Virus record (IMG/VR): IMGVR_UViG_3300027708_003611
Span: 1-58,227 of that record
DNA length: 58,227 nucleotides
Source: a virus
Reading direction: 5' to 3' (one strand)
The notes beneath the pieces are model-generated. The model was not told the DNA's origin. It saw only the letters and a program-made list of their open reading frames with translations, and did no database searches. This document shows, piece after piece, positions 21,993 to 30,944 of this stretch. Numbering within the stretch: the stretch's first letter is position 1; every line of letters begins with the position of its first letter. A program made the translations under genes and the position numbers.

Positions 21993-22604
21993 TTACTGAA
22001 GCATTGTTTCAATTTGTTCTAATGTAAGTCCGTCATGTAATGCTTCTTCTGTTATTTGATGTAACTGATTAAAAACATTTTTTATCTTTTCTTCGTATTC
22101 TAAAACTTGTAAATGGTTATTTTTATTGTAATTTAACTTATTTTGATTTTCAAGTAATGAAGTTTGATTAATAAGATCTAATTTTGAACCGAGATACTTT
22201 TTAATTTTTAAAATGTTTCTAACATAAGGAGAATAAGCAACTTTTTCTTGTTCAGTTAAAGGTTCTTTAATTTTATTACCGTTATTATCGATTATACCTA
22301 ACTTAAAGGCAATAAAATTTTCATAATTCTTGTTTAATTCTTTTATTAAAAATTGATTTTGTATGTTTTGTTGTAATGTTTCACCAAACATAGAATTAAA
22401 ATTAATACCGTGCATATGAATTTTATCAAACGGGTTTAAATGACAGCCTCTACCGTAATTTGGAGAACCGCAATATGAGCACTTTTTTGGATCATCCGGG
22501 TGAAAGTGAACTCCGTTTGGTGCATATTTACACCCCTTACCGTAGCTTGTTGAACCACAATACAAACAGCGATTAACTTTTTTAGCTACTAGATTCTTAT
22601 TCAT
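21993..22604 (-). CDS. Protein with two tandem zinc-binding modules
   Basis: A 203-aa protein with two near-identical modules at the N-terminus: CLYCGSTSYGKGC...HFH and CSYCGSPNYGRGC...HMH. Each has three Cys and two His in the form CxYCGSxxYGxGC-x(8-9)-HxH. The other two thirds are helical and charged. Modules of this type occur in T4-like phage proteins of unknown role and look like nucleic-acid-binding zinc ribbons. The start overlaps the end of the GIY-YIG gene by 4 nt. Confidence 0.7.
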   Translation of the reverse strand: MNKNLVAKKVNRCLYCGSTSYGKGCKYAPNGVHFHPDDPKKCSYCGSPNYGRGCHLNPFDKIHMHGINFNSMFGETLQQNIQNQFLIKELNKNYENFIAFKLGIIDNNGNKIKEPLTEQEKVAYSPYVRNILKIKKYLGSKLDLINQTSLLENQNKLNYNKNNHLQVLEYEEKIKNVFNQLHQITEEALHDGLTLEQIETMLQ

Positions 22605-23023
22605 TTCTTTATATTTAATAGATTTTTTGGAGGTCTACCGATTCTTAAATTTAAAATACCGTTATAATAATCATCTTTTAACAAGACTTCTCTACCTATT
22701 TGTTCTTTGACTTCCTCGTAAGCCAATTCCCATTTTGAGCCGCAAGTTTTAAGTATCTCAAACTTAAAATTCTCTTTTCCAATTTTAATGATATCATTAT
22801 TTAAATCAACTGAAGAACTTGTATAAAACTTCCAATCCGACTCTTTAAACTCAATTCTTTTGTTTTTTTTACCTTTTAGCGGTTTCCGCTTAAATTTTGA
22901 AATACATTGTTTTTTACCAATATATTTCTTGTTATTTGTAATATTTGTTATTAGGTAAATAAAACCAAATATTTTTTCGTTTATTTCAACATCTTTCCAC
23001 AGAACCCAGTGACCTGTATCCAT
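22601..23023 (-). CDS. GIY-YIG-like endonuclease (SegE-type)
   Basis: A 140-aa protein with a GIY-YIG-like beginning (FGFIYLITNITNNKKYIGKK), where IYLI and YIGKK stand for the two signature strands. A basic linker follows, then SDWKFYTSS and KENFKFEIL as in SegE-like phage homing nucleases. It may be a free-standing homing endonuclease or a repair nuclease. It overlaps the next gene by 4 nt. Confidence 0.7.
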   Translation of the reverse strand: MDTGHWVLWKDVEINEKIFGFIYLITNITNNKKYIGKKQCISKFKRKPLKGKKNKRIEFKESDWKFYTSSSVDLNNDIIKIGKENFKFEILKTCGSKWELAYEEVKEQIGREVLLKDDYYNGILNLRIGRPPKNLLNIKK

Positions 23024-23262
23024 TATTTTTTACGTTTGCGACGTTTTGATTTAGATTTACTACCGTAAATTGAGTTTGAAATCCTACTTCTTGTAATAAC
23101 TTTAGAACCTAAAGGTTTAGCTACTCTAATGTCTTTATTGGCATATGTATCTGCTGAAAGCTGTGAAGCTGTGGATGTGACACCGGCTCCAAGTACACTA
23201 CCTGCACCACCAGCTACATTCATATTTTCATTTAAAATGCTGTTAACAATGCTATCAAACAT
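23023..23262 (-). CDS. Small basic putative internal virion protein
   Basis: A 79-aa protein starting at ATG 23262, MFDSIVNSILNENMNVAGG. The open frame extends upstream, but this ATG lies 11 nt from a perfect late box. The first 12 residues match the capsid-targeting pattern (ILNE, cut after Glu12). The C-terminus is very basic (GSKSKSKRRKRKK), fitting a DNA-binding protein packed with the genome, like the T4 internal proteins. The stop overlaps the GIY-YIG start by one base. Confidence 0.7.
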   Translation of the reverse strand: MFDSIVNSILNENMNVAGGAGSVLGAGVTSTASQLSADTYANKDIRVAKPLGSKVITRSRISNSIYGSKSKSKRRKRKK

Positions 23263-23273
23263 ATTCACATTAA

Positions 23274-23281
23274 TATTTATA
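23274..23281 (-). promoter_or_regulatory. T4-type late promoter (TATAAATA)
   Basis: Reads TATAAATA on the minus strand (23281 to 23274), 11 nt before ATG 23262. It lies back to back with the plus-strand uvsY promoter, so late and early/middle transcription diverge here. Confidence 0.75.
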
Positions 23282-23282
23282 G

Positions 23283-23310
23283 TTGTTTTATTGCAATTAA
23301 TAGCTAAAAT
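23283..23310 (+). promoter_or_regulatory. Candidate uvsY promoter (TTGTTT-N16-TAAAAT)
   Basis: TTGTTT at 23283-23288 and TAAAAT at 23305-23310 are 16 nt apart, 6 nt before the uvsY ATG (23317). The transcript would be leaderless or nearly so. Confidence 0.45.
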
Positions 23311-23316
23311 GGGGTT

Positions 23317-23739
23317 ATGGATGTAACCCCTGAAGAAATTAAAGAATCTCTTTTTGAAAAATATAACGAAGAGATTAAAAAGTATGTAGCTGTAGACGAG
23401 TTCAATATGAAGCAAATTCAAATGGATTTACCCGGTGCTCGTCATTATTGGGTAGGACGTTTAATGTTTCATAAACAAGAAATTTTAAAACTTGTAAAAT
23501 TACGTAAACAAGCAGTTATTAAACTTTCAGATAAAATTCAAGCTGAGTTACCCGTAGGTACTAGTATCAGGACTAGGGAAATGGCAGCTGATAATCATCC
23601 AACTATTCAGAAAATAGATGAATTAATTGCTGAAAATGAAATGCTAGTTGAGTATCTAGGTAAAATTGAATCAAACTTTAGAAGTATAAGTTATGATATT
23701 AAAAATTTAATTGAAATTGTAAAGCTTGAAACAACATAA
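23317..23739 (+). CDS. uvsY: UvsY-like recombination mediator
   Basis: A 140-aa helical protein placed directly before uvsW, as in T4, and of UvsY size (T4: 137 aa). It has a W-x-G-R-L helix (HYWVGRLMFHKQEILKLVKL), then TREMAADNHPTIQKIDELI and a final helix YDIKNLIEIVKLE, the usual pattern of UvsY in marine T4-like phages. UvsY loads UvsX recombinase onto gp32-coated ssDNA. Its stop overlaps the uvsW start (ATAATG). Confidence 0.78.
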   Translation: MDVTPEEIKESLFEKYNEEIKKYVAVDEFNMKQIQMDLPGARHYWVGRLMFHKQEILKLVKLRKQAVIKLSDKIQAELPVGTSIRTREMAADNHPTIQKIDELIAENEMLVEYLGKIESNFRSISYDIKNLIEIVKLETT

Positions 23740-25196
23740 TGATAAATGTTACTATAGATTTTGATTCCGGTAGAAAGAAAGGTATTTTAATAACAGATTA
23801 TATTTCTAATATACGCGAATATTTTTCTGTAGAAGATAAAAATCAAGCTTTTAAAAGACGATTTAGTGTTGGTTATAGACCACCGTCAAGACAGTATGCA
23901 ATCACTCCTCAAGGAAGATTTGAACCTAGACTAGTTTATACTATCTTAGAATATTTACAAACATTAGAAGTACCGCTTAATATTCAAATAACAGATAAGT
24001 TTAAAGATTTTATACATACTCCACATTTATGGGATGAGGACAAAGATATAGTTACTTTAGGTATGTCTCTGAGAGACTATCAGTATGAAACTGTTAAAGC
24101 TGCTTTAAAGAATAAAAATGGTGTAATAATTTTACCTACTTCTGCCGGTAAGACATTTGTTATGGCAACAATTGTTAGATCTATTCAATTACAACAAAAT
24201 AAACTAAAAACACTAATACTAGTACCCGACATTCAATTAGTTACACAATCTTATTCAGATTTTATTGAGTATGGAATACCGAAAAACGAAATAACTAAAT
24301 GGACAGGAAGTTATGAGCCTGATTTTAACGCTTCTATTATAATAGCTAATATACAAATTCTTCAATCTGAAAAACAAGACTTATCTTTACTTAAAGATGT
24401 AGAATTACTAATCATAGACGAAGTTCATAAACTTAAACACGGTAATAAGGTAAATAAAATAGTAGATCAGATAACAGCAAAATATCGCTTCGGTCTTACA
24501 GGTACAATGCCCGATAATAAAATAGATGAATGGAATATTCTGGGTAAACTCGGAAGAGTAATTTACAAAAAACAATCAATTGATCTTAGAGAACTAAATT
24601 ACATATCTCAAGTTCATGTTGCCATACTAAAAGTTACATATAGTAATCTTCCTAAATTTACTAAATCAAACGGAGCATCACCTACAGCAGGATACGAGGA
24701 AGAAATACAATTTTTACAAACAAATATTTTTAGAAACAGCTTAATTACAAAAATAATAAACGGTGTTAATAAAAACACACTTATTATGGTTGATAGAATA
24801 GCACATGGTGAAGAATTATTAAGAGTGCTTTCTAGTAATACAAAGAAGAAAGTATATTTTGTTCACGGAGATATTGAAATAGAGGAAAGAGAAAATATAC
24901 GTAAACTTATGGAAAAAGAAGACAATATAATCTGTATAGCTATATCTAAAATTTTTAGTACAGGTATTAATATTAAAAATCTTCATAATATAGTTTTTGC
25001 GGCTATAGGTAAAGCTAAGATAAAAATTATACAATCTATAGGCAGAAGCCTACGTAAGCACACCAGTAAGAAGAGAGCAACTATTTTTGATATTGGTGAT
25101 AATTTACGGTATGGTAACGCTCATTTAGACGAACGTATAAGATTATACGATAACGAACAAATACCTTACACTATTACAGACATAAATCAAAGTTGA
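23739..25196 (+). CDS. uvsW: UvsW-like DNA/RNA helicase
   Basis: A 485-aa superfamily 2 helicase. Walker A is LPTSAGKT at about residues 132-139, the DEVH box is at about 226-229, motif III is LTGTMP, and motif VI is QSIGRSLRKH. A small N-terminal domain of about 100 residues precedes the core as in T4 UvsW. UvsW unwinds recombination and replication intermediates and R-loops, shutting off early origins. Neighbours uvsY and gp55 fit. Confidence 0.92.
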   Translation: MINVTIDFDSGRKKGILITDYISNIREYFSVEDKNQAFKRRFSVGYRPPSRQYAITPQGRFEPRLVYTILEYLQTLEVPLNIQITDKFKDFIHTPHLWDEDKDIVTLGMSLRDYQYETVKAALKNKNGVIILPTSAGKTFVMATIVRSIQLQQNKLKTLILVPDIQLVTQSYSDFIEYGIPKNEITKWTGSYEPDFNASIIIANIQILQSEKQDLSLLKDVELLIIDEVHKLKHGNKVNKIVDQITAKYRFGLTGTMPDNKIDEWNILGKLGRVIYKKQSIDLRELNYISQVHVAILKVTYSNLPKFTKSNGASPTAGYEEEIQFLQTNIFRNSLITKIINGVNKNTLIMVDRIAHGEELLRVLSSNTKKKVYFVHGDIEIEERENIRKLMEKEDNIICIAISKIFSTGINIKNLHNIVFAAIGKAKIKIIQSIGRSLRKHTSKKRATIFDIGDNLRYGNAHLDERIRLYDNEQIPYTITDINQS

Positions 25197-25220
25197 TTAT
25201 TAAAAATATTAATATATTAT
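25193..25220 (+). promoter_or_regulatory. Candidate gp55 promoter (TTGATT-N16-TATTAT)
   Basis: TTGATT (25193-25198) overlaps the uvsW stop; TATTAT is at 25215-25220, 12 nt before the ATG at 25233. Spacing is identical to the gp46 and gp43 sites. Confidence 0.5.
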
Positions 25221-25232
25221 AACTAGTAGTTT

Positions 25233-25802
25233 ATGGCCACCAAAAAAAATAATGATGAAGATTTTTACATGGATGATTTATCTTTAGAAATAGATGATAT
25301 AAAACCAAAAAAAGACCCTAAGAAGAGAGTAAGACGTACAAAGGAAGAATTAAAACCTAATTATGTAGACCCTATTTATATGGAGGTATGTATTAAAAAG
25401 TATTACGAAACAGGTGTACTTGACAACGAATTAGCTGATATGATTCAGAAAATCGGTACACGGCTAGGCTACGCGCAAAATTTTATTAACTATTCTTATA
25501 AAAGTGAAATGATTGGTGATGCAGTAATTAAAATGATTACTGCTTTAACACGTCATAGGTTTAAATGTGATAGTGGTTATAATCCTTTTTCCTATTTTAC
25601 AAAAGTAGCGTATAGAGCGTTTCAGAACAGAATAAAGAAAGAAAAGAAAGAGCATGACACTATTCATCGATATCAAAACGAAGTATATAGTTTATTAGAG
25701 GAATCAGGTCAGCTGCCCTCGAGAAAAAATTCTCACTTAGAAGACGATAGTAATAGTTCCCTCTACGACGAAAGCCTTTCTACTGAAAGCAGTAATGATT
25801 AA
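25233..25802 (+). CDS. Late-transcription sigma factor gp55-like
   Basis: A 189-aa sigma-family protein. A basic, charged leader is followed by a region-2-like domain: LADMIQKIGTRLGYAQNFIN, then YSYKSEMIGDAVIKMITAL and NPFSYFTKVAYRAFQNRIKK. This is the signature of T4 gp55 homologues. It directs host RNA polymerase to late promoters with TATAAATA. Such boxes precede head and tail genes in this window. It overlaps the gp47 start by 8 nt. Confidence 0.88.
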   Translation: MATKKNNDEDFYMDDLSLEIDDIKPKKDPKKRVRRTKEELKPNYVDPIYMEVCIKKYYETGVLDNELADMIQKIGTRLGYAQNFINYSYKSEMIGDAVIKMITALTRHRFKCDSGYNPFSYFTKVAYRAFQNRIKKEKKEHDTIHRYQNEVYSLLEESGQLPSRKNSHLEDDSNSSLYDESLSTESSND

Positions 25803-26853
25803 TTTTTCTAGCAACAAAGTAGCCTGTATTAGTGATTTACATCTAGGTGTACATCAAGATTCAGCTGTCTGGCATGATATAGCCATTAACTTTGCTCACT
25901 GGCTTAATAATACGTTAAGAGATAAAAATATTAATGACATTATTATTGCCGGTGATATATTTCACAATAGACACGAAATAGGTGTTAATACTATTCACGC
26001 TACACATAAATTTTTCGATATATTAAAAGATTATAACATTATAGCTATAACCGGTAATCATGATTGTTTTTATAAAGATAAGTCTGATGTTAATTCTATA
26101 TCTATTCTTAATAATAAAAATATAACCGTATATCAAGACTTAAGAACTTATTTTATTAATAATAAATCATTTACATTCTGCCCTTGGGGCACTACACTTG
26201 ACAGTATACCTAAAAGTGATGTAGTAATAGGTCATTTTGAAATTACAAATTTCAAAATGAATCAACATAAGATATGTGATCACGGCTTTGATACTGAGAA
26301 ATTAATTGATAAAGGTAAAATTATTATTACGGGTCATTTTCACTACCGTGAGCATAGAAAATACTCAAACAATAGAAGTATTCTTTATCTTGGTTCACCA
26401 TACGAACTAGATTTTGGTGATAGAGATCAAGTGAAGGGTATATCTATTCTTGATACTGATACTCTTGAAATTGAATTAATTGAAAATAATATAACACCTA
26501 AGCATAAAAAAGTTAAAATTTCAGAACTTACAGATGGTTCTGTTAAGTTAGAAGATTTATCATTAATAGTTTCTAATAACTTTATAGATCTTAGTATTGA
26601 TAAAAATCTTAACTCACAAGCATTAGATTTAATTTTATCAAAATTTAATCAATGTAAACCGCTACATGTAAGAACAAATTTTAATATTTTTGAAAATATT
26701 CAATTATCAGCTACAGATATGGAAAACTTCAGTTTTGATATTGAATCTTCGTTACATGAATTTGTAAACTTACTTGAAACTAAAGTAAACAAAAAAGATA
26801 TTTTAGATAAATGTTTAGATCTCTACAAACAATCTTTAATTACAAATGAATAA
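25795..26853 (+). CDS. gp47-like recombination nuclease subunit (SbcD/Mre11)
   Basis: A 352-aa metallophosphoesterase with the Mre11/SbcD motifs: SDLHLG near residue 14, AGDIFHNRHE, TGNHDCF, and later GHFHYREHR. It is the nuclease partner of the gp46 ATPase (35223-37016) and processes DNA ends for recombination-dependent replication. In T4, genes 47 and 46 are adjacent; here an 8.3-kb sugar-modifying cassette separates them. The 3' end overlaps the first glycosyltransferase by 8 nt. Confidence 0.93.
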   Translation: MINFSSNKVACISDLHLGVHQDSAVWHDIAINFAHWLNNTLRDKNINDIIIAGDIFHNRHEIGVNTIHATHKFFDILKDYNIIAITGNHDCFYKDKSDVNSISILNNKNITVYQDLRTYFINNKSFTFCPWGTTLDSIPKSDVVIGHFEITNFKMNQHKICDHGFDTEKLIDKGKIIITGHFHYREHRKYSNNRSILYLGSPYELDFGDRDQVKGISILDTDTLEIELIENNITPKHKKVKISELTDGSVKLEDLSLIVSNNFIDLSIDKNLNSQALDLILSKFNQCKPLHVRTNFNIFENIQLSATDMENFSFDIESSLHEFVNLLETKVNKKDILDKCLDLYKQSLITNE

Positions 26854-27658
26854 AATAGGAATTGGAATTATAACTTGCGATAGACCCAAATATTTAACAG
26901 AGTTGTTAAATACACTTAACACTCAAGCTTCTAATATTAATGAGGTAATAATTGTTGATGATGGTGAGACTTCATCTGTTGAAAACATTAACAAAACAAA
27001 TTGGAACGTTTACAAAACTACAGGTAAAATCGGTGTCGGTAAATCAAAAAATATTGCATTTGATTATCTTTTAAAAAAAGACTGTGAATATTTATTTTTA
27101 TTAGAAGATGATATTATTATAAAAGATACAAATATTTTTCAAAAATATATAGAAGCATCTAATTTATCAGGTATACAGCATTTTAATTTTGCATTTCACG
27201 GTAATGATAACTATTTACCAAATGGAGCGCCCGCTATAAGACTAAAAGTAGAATATAGTAAAGATATAGCTGTCTGCTTCTACCCGAATGTATATGGTGC
27301 TTTTAGTTTTTACACTAAAAAGTGCTTAGAAACTGTTGGATTAATGGACCCGATATACTATAACGCTATGGAACACGTTGATCATACATTTTTTATAGCT
27401 CAGGCAGGCATGACATCACCATTTAGATGGTTTGCTGATATAGCTGATAGTAACAAGTATATTGAAGAATTAGATAAGAATCATTCTGGTAGTGAAATTA
27501 GACGAGATGAAAAATGGGCATCTAATTTTCAAAAAGCAGTAGCAATATTTGCAAATAAATCTAAAATTAATGTAACAGGTCCTACAGATGTCTTTTGGAC
27601 TAAAGAACAAACTATTGATATTGTAAAACAAATAAGAAAGAAATATAGAAAAAAATGA
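26846..27658 (+). CDS. Family-2-like glycosyltransferase
   Basis: A 270-aa GT-A fold protein. N-terminal IGIGIITCDRPKYLTELL, EVIIVDDG at about residues 33-40, and LFLLEDDIII with the metal-binding acidic motif at about 84-92 are typical of GT2 enzymes. It is similar to the next gene (27755), probably a duplication. It is translationally coupled to gp47. The donor sugar and acceptor are unknown; the target could be host surface, virion or modified DNA. Confidence 0.85.
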   Translation: MNKIGIGIITCDRPKYLTELLNTLNTQASNINEVIIVDDGETSSVENINKTNWNVYKTTGKIGVGKSKNIAFDYLLKKDCEYLFLLEDDIIIKDTNIFQKYIEASNLSGIQHFNFAFHGNDNYLPNGAPAIRLKVEYSKDIAVCFYPNVYGAFSFYTKKCLETVGLMDPIYYNAMEHVDHTFFIAQAGMTSPFRWFADIADSNKYIEELDKNHSGSEIRRDEKWASNFQKAVAIFANKSKINVTGPTDVFWTKEQTIDIVKQIRKKYRKK

Positions 27659-27765
27659 ATGAAGCACTTATACATAAAACATATAATATATTTTTAGATA
27701 ATCTACCTCACTGTGATAATCTCACACAAGAACATCTTAAAGTAGTTTCCCGTGATGAAAAATAA
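27655..27765 (+). CDS. Very small ORF (36 aa)
   Basis: Runs from ATG 27655 (ATGA overlap with the preceding stop) to TAA 27763-27765 and encodes MNEALIHKTYNIFLDNLPH and more. It overlaps the next glycosyltransferase start by 11 nt. Only this tight coupling supports it; it could also be spacer sequence. Confidence 0.4.
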   Translation: MNEALIHKTYNIFLDNLPHCDNLTQEHLKVVSRDEK

Positions 27766-28558
27766 TATGGAAAAAGGTAAAATTGGTATAGGTATTGTAA
27801 CATACAATTCAGAAGATTATTTTAAATCTCTTTATAAATCTATTCCACTTAATAAAATTAATGAATTAGTAGTTGTTAATGGTGGTGATCATTATAAAGA
27901 AGACTACAAGTGTCATTGGATTCAACATAGCGTTAATTGTTACCCTGCTATTTGTAGAAACGACGCTATTAATTTTTTAATGAATAGAGGCTGTGAACAT
28001 ATTTTTCTTATTGAAGATGATATGATTATTAAAGATTTTAGTATTTTTGAAAAATATATTAAAGCATCAGAAATTTCTGGATTGAAATATTTTTCCTATG
28101 TTAGTACTTCTTGGGAATCTGGAAAACCAGGTAGCAGAACCCCTAGACTCACTATAGAATATACACCAGAAATAAGTATTTCATTTTATAAAAATATGTG
28201 CAATGAATTTACGTATCATCATTATACAGCTTTTGAGAGTACTGGTCTGTATGACACACAATTTAGAGATCCATTTGATATTGATATGGCGTATAGAGAG
28301 TCTAAAGAAGGTCATGCAGCTCCCTTTTGGTGGTTTGCAGATGTAACAGGGTCAGATGTTTTGATTGAGAATAATCCCGTTGCCGTTAGTCGCTTACAAT
28401 CTGCAAATCGCTCAGACGGTTCTAGAGAACAAAGAATTCAAGAACAATGGTCAAAATTTGTTGATAAACACGGACATCATGTAACACAAATCCCTGATTT
28501 GTCTAAAGATAAAACTCTTCAACAGCTTATTATGAGAAGTAAAAATTACGGAAAATGA
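27755..28558 (+). CDS. Family-2-like glycosyltransferase
   Basis: A 267-aa GT-A protein, paralogous to 26846-27658: IGIGIVTYNSEDYFKSLY, ELVVVNGG and IFLIEDDMII give the same motif order. Possible starts are GTG 27752, ATG 27755 and ATG 27767; the last is closest to the paralogue's N-terminus. Its end overlaps the next gene by 4 nt. The substrate is unknown. Confidence 0.82.
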   Translation: MKNNMEKGKIGIGIVTYNSEDYFKSLYKSIPLNKINELVVVNGGDHYKEDYKCHWIQHSVNCYPAICRNDAINFLMNRGCEHIFLIEDDMIIKDFSIFEKYIKASEISGLKYFSYVSTSWESGKPGSRTPRLTIEYTPEISISFYKNMCNEFTYHHYTAFESTGLYDTQFRDPFDIDMAYRESKEGHAAPFWWFADVTGSDVLIENNPVAVSRLQSANRSDGSREQRIQEQWSKFVDKHGHHVTQIPDLSKDKTLQQLIMRSKNYGK

Positions 28559-30201
28559 AAATATCTATTGGTATAAACGGGTTTAAGAATTTAAGTCTTC
28601 TTAATAAGAGAGAGTTATTCTGTATTGAAAGCTTATTAAAGATAAAAAAAGACAATATTAATTTATATAATATTTGTTTTGAGAATGAAAATGTTAACTA
28701 CGATGGTTTTACCACTCTCAATAATCTTAAAGTAAAATCAAACACTCTAATACATGAATATTTTCAACACGAAGGATTAACAAACGAATATAATGCTAGA
28801 AAAAACGAGATAGATAATAACAATAAAGCTTTACCATCTGTAAAAGAAATATTTGATGTACTAGCTAGTACAGACTGTGATTATTTTTTGTTTTTAAACA
28901 ACGACATTATTGTTTCAAATAGACTCTTAAAAGAAATTGACGATTCTGAAGCTTACGTTATTAGCCGTATGCATATATATGATATTGAATCTTTAAACGA
29001 AACACCTAAAATTGAATCATATTCTGTACACGGTTTTGATGTGTTTCTTATAAAAAAAGATATTTGGTTACAAATAAGAAATAGTTTTGAAGATCTTATC
29101 TTAGGACGCTTTTATTGGGATACGTATTATGCAACAATGCTTGCTACCCTCGTTAAAACGAAATTTATTAATAAACTACCCCCTGTATGTTTTCATATAG
29201 AACATAACAGCACATCAAGTCAAGATACAATTGAAAATTATTATAATGAAGATGTGTTTAAGCGTAATACTTTAATTGGTCAACTATGGTTTAGTTATGT
29301 ACAGCAAGTATTAATGAAGCGACCTACAGTAAACAACTGTAAGTGGTATCAACCTTTTTCTAATGAAATCGAACTAGAACAAAAATGTTTTAATCCGTTT
29401 CCTGAGACAACGATAACTTTTAATAATAGTTTTACAAGGTATAAGGATGTACCTAACGACGGGTACGATATTTTTATACCCGTCGCACCAAAAGATGAAT
29501 GTAAGATACCTTATTTACTCGAAAGCATTTACAAGTATCAGACATTTAATAAAATATACATTGTATCTCCAAACAAGATAGAATCATTTAAAGACAGTAA
29601 AGTTAATTTTTACTTAGATAAAGATATATTACCTAATATAAATAGAAATAGTTTTTCATATAGACCGAACTGGATGTACCAGCAAATGTTAAAACTTTTT
29701 CAAAATATAACTGAAAAAGATTATTATCTAGTCCTAGATAGTGATACTGTTTTATTAAAATCATTAGCGACATTTGATAAAAATCAACCAATTTGGCATT
29801 ACGGTTGGAAACAAAATCATTTTCCTTATTTTTTATATCTTAAAAAAATTTTTAATATATCTAAAGCGTTAGATCATACAGGCATTGGAGATATTGGTTT
29901 TTTTAATAAAACTATTATTAATTCGTTTTTAAGTTATTGTAGTTGCTCTTCTTCAGAAGAATTAATTAATAAAATACAAAGTAATATGAATTTACTATAT
30001 CATTTTTCTGAATATGAAATGTATTGTAATTTTACAAAAACATATTACCCTAATTTATACCAGTACAAACAAATAAAACAGTATAACACTGGTAAAGATT
30101 CTAACATCGGTCAAACATGGAATGATAGTGAAATTATCAAAACTATTAACAATGCAAAACAAACAGACTCTGATTTACTTTTAATGCATACTTGGAATTA
30201 A
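28555..30201 (+). CDS. Two-domain glycosyltransferase
   Basis: A 548-aa protein with two GT-A-like halves. The first has YFLFLNNDIIVSNRLL (about residues 117-132). The second starts near DGYDIFIPVAPKDECKIPYL and has YYLVLDSDTVLLKSL at about residue 390-405, where DSD is the metal site. The halves may add two sugars or one may be inactive. It is coupled to the upstream GT (4-nt overlap) and sits 1 nt before the next gene. Confidence 0.75.
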   Translation: MKISIGINGFKNLSLLNKRELFCIESLLKIKKDNINLYNICFENENVNYDGFTTLNNLKVKSNTLIHEYFQHEGLTNEYNARKNEIDNNNKALPSVKEIFDVLASTDCDYFLFLNNDIIVSNRLLKEIDDSEAYVISRMHIYDIESLNETPKIESYSVHGFDVFLIKKDIWLQIRNSFEDLILGRFYWDTYYATMLATLVKTKFINKLPPVCFHIEHNSTSSQDTIENYYNEDVFKRNTLIGQLWFSYVQQVLMKRPTVNNCKWYQPFSNEIELEQKCFNPFPETTITFNNSFTRYKDVPNDGYDIFIPVAPKDECKIPYLLESIYKYQTFNKIYIVSPNKIESFKDSKVNFYLDKDILPNINRNSFSYRPNWMYQQMLKLFQNITEKDYYLVLDSDTVLLKSLATFDKNQPIWHYGWKQNHFPYFLYLKKIFNISKALDHTGIGDIGFFNKTIINSFLSYCSCSSSEELINKIQSNMNLLYHFSEYEMYCNFTKTYYPNLYQYKQIKQYNTGKDSNIGQTWNDSEIIKTINNAKQTDSDLLLMHTWN

Positions 30202-30202
30202 T

Positions 30203-30940
30203 ATGAATAAAAAAATTATTTTAAATTTAGATGTATGGGGAGGTTTAGGAGATAATTTACAAATGTCTACTATACCAAGACGTTTTTTTGAAAAATTTGG
30301 CTACAAAGGAGTTTATATTTCTAATAGTATTCCTTGGCGTAATAACGAAATAAAAAACCTCGTTTGGGATAAAAATCCCTATATAGCTGGTTTTACCAAT
30401 AAAAAAGGTATTAATATCGCTGATAACAATCTTATTAGATACGACGGCTCTACTCATTGGATAGCTCTCATGGAAAAAATATTTAAATTTGAAGCACCGT
30501 ACGGGAAAATACCTGAACTGTATTATGATTTTAATAAAGAAGATATCTTTAATGTTAAAAATAAGATAATTGTTGACATTACCTGTAGTAACGAAAATAA
30601 TACAATGGATAAAATTTATCATCGTCAAAATATGAAAAAATATTTTGACAGTTTTAAAGAGCAATTAACAGTTGTTAAATTTAATAATTTAAAAAACGAT
30701 AAAACATTTACAGATTATACTAAAGAAATTATTAACAAACCGGTAGAGTATATTGAAATAAACAATATTAATGAATACTGTGAAATAATACGTAACTGTA
30801 AAAAATATATTTGCTCTCTTTCAGGAAATCATTGTCTAGCTGCAGCTATAAGAAATAATTTAACTTGTTTTATACCTGAAATATATTATAATATGAAATA
30901 TTTTGTCTTTGAAGGTGACTTTGAGTACATAAAAATTTAA
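30203..30940 (+). CDS. Putative GT-B-like glycosyltransferase
   Basis: A 245-aa protein with an N-terminal WGGLGDNLQMSTIPRRF, a glycine-rich motif seen in heptosyltransferase-like (GT9-type) folds. It ends with YICSLSGNHCLAAAIRNNL, resembling the C-terminal nucleotide-sugar site of such enzymes. It is paralogous to 32483-33208 (same WGGLGDNL, RNN and VW-x-NPYI words). The family assignment is tentative. Confidence 0.6.
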   Translation: MNKKIILNLDVWGGLGDNLQMSTIPRRFFEKFGYKGVYISNSIPWRNNEIKNLVWDKNPYIAGFTNKKGINIADNNLIRYDGSTHWIALMEKIFKFEAPYGKIPELYYDFNKEDIFNVKNKIIVDITCSNENNTMDKIYHRQNMKKYFDSFKEQLTVVKFNNLKNDKTFTDYTKEIINKPVEYIEINNINEYCEIIRNCKKYICSLSGNHCLAAAIRNNLTCFIPEIYYNMKYFVFEGDFEYIKI

Positions 30941-30944
30941 TAAA

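Noticed and set aside
23263-23421. Upstream extension of the small basic protein to 23421
   Set aside because: The extension would cross both divergent promoters and the start of uvsY, and the leader motif and late box fix the start at 23262.
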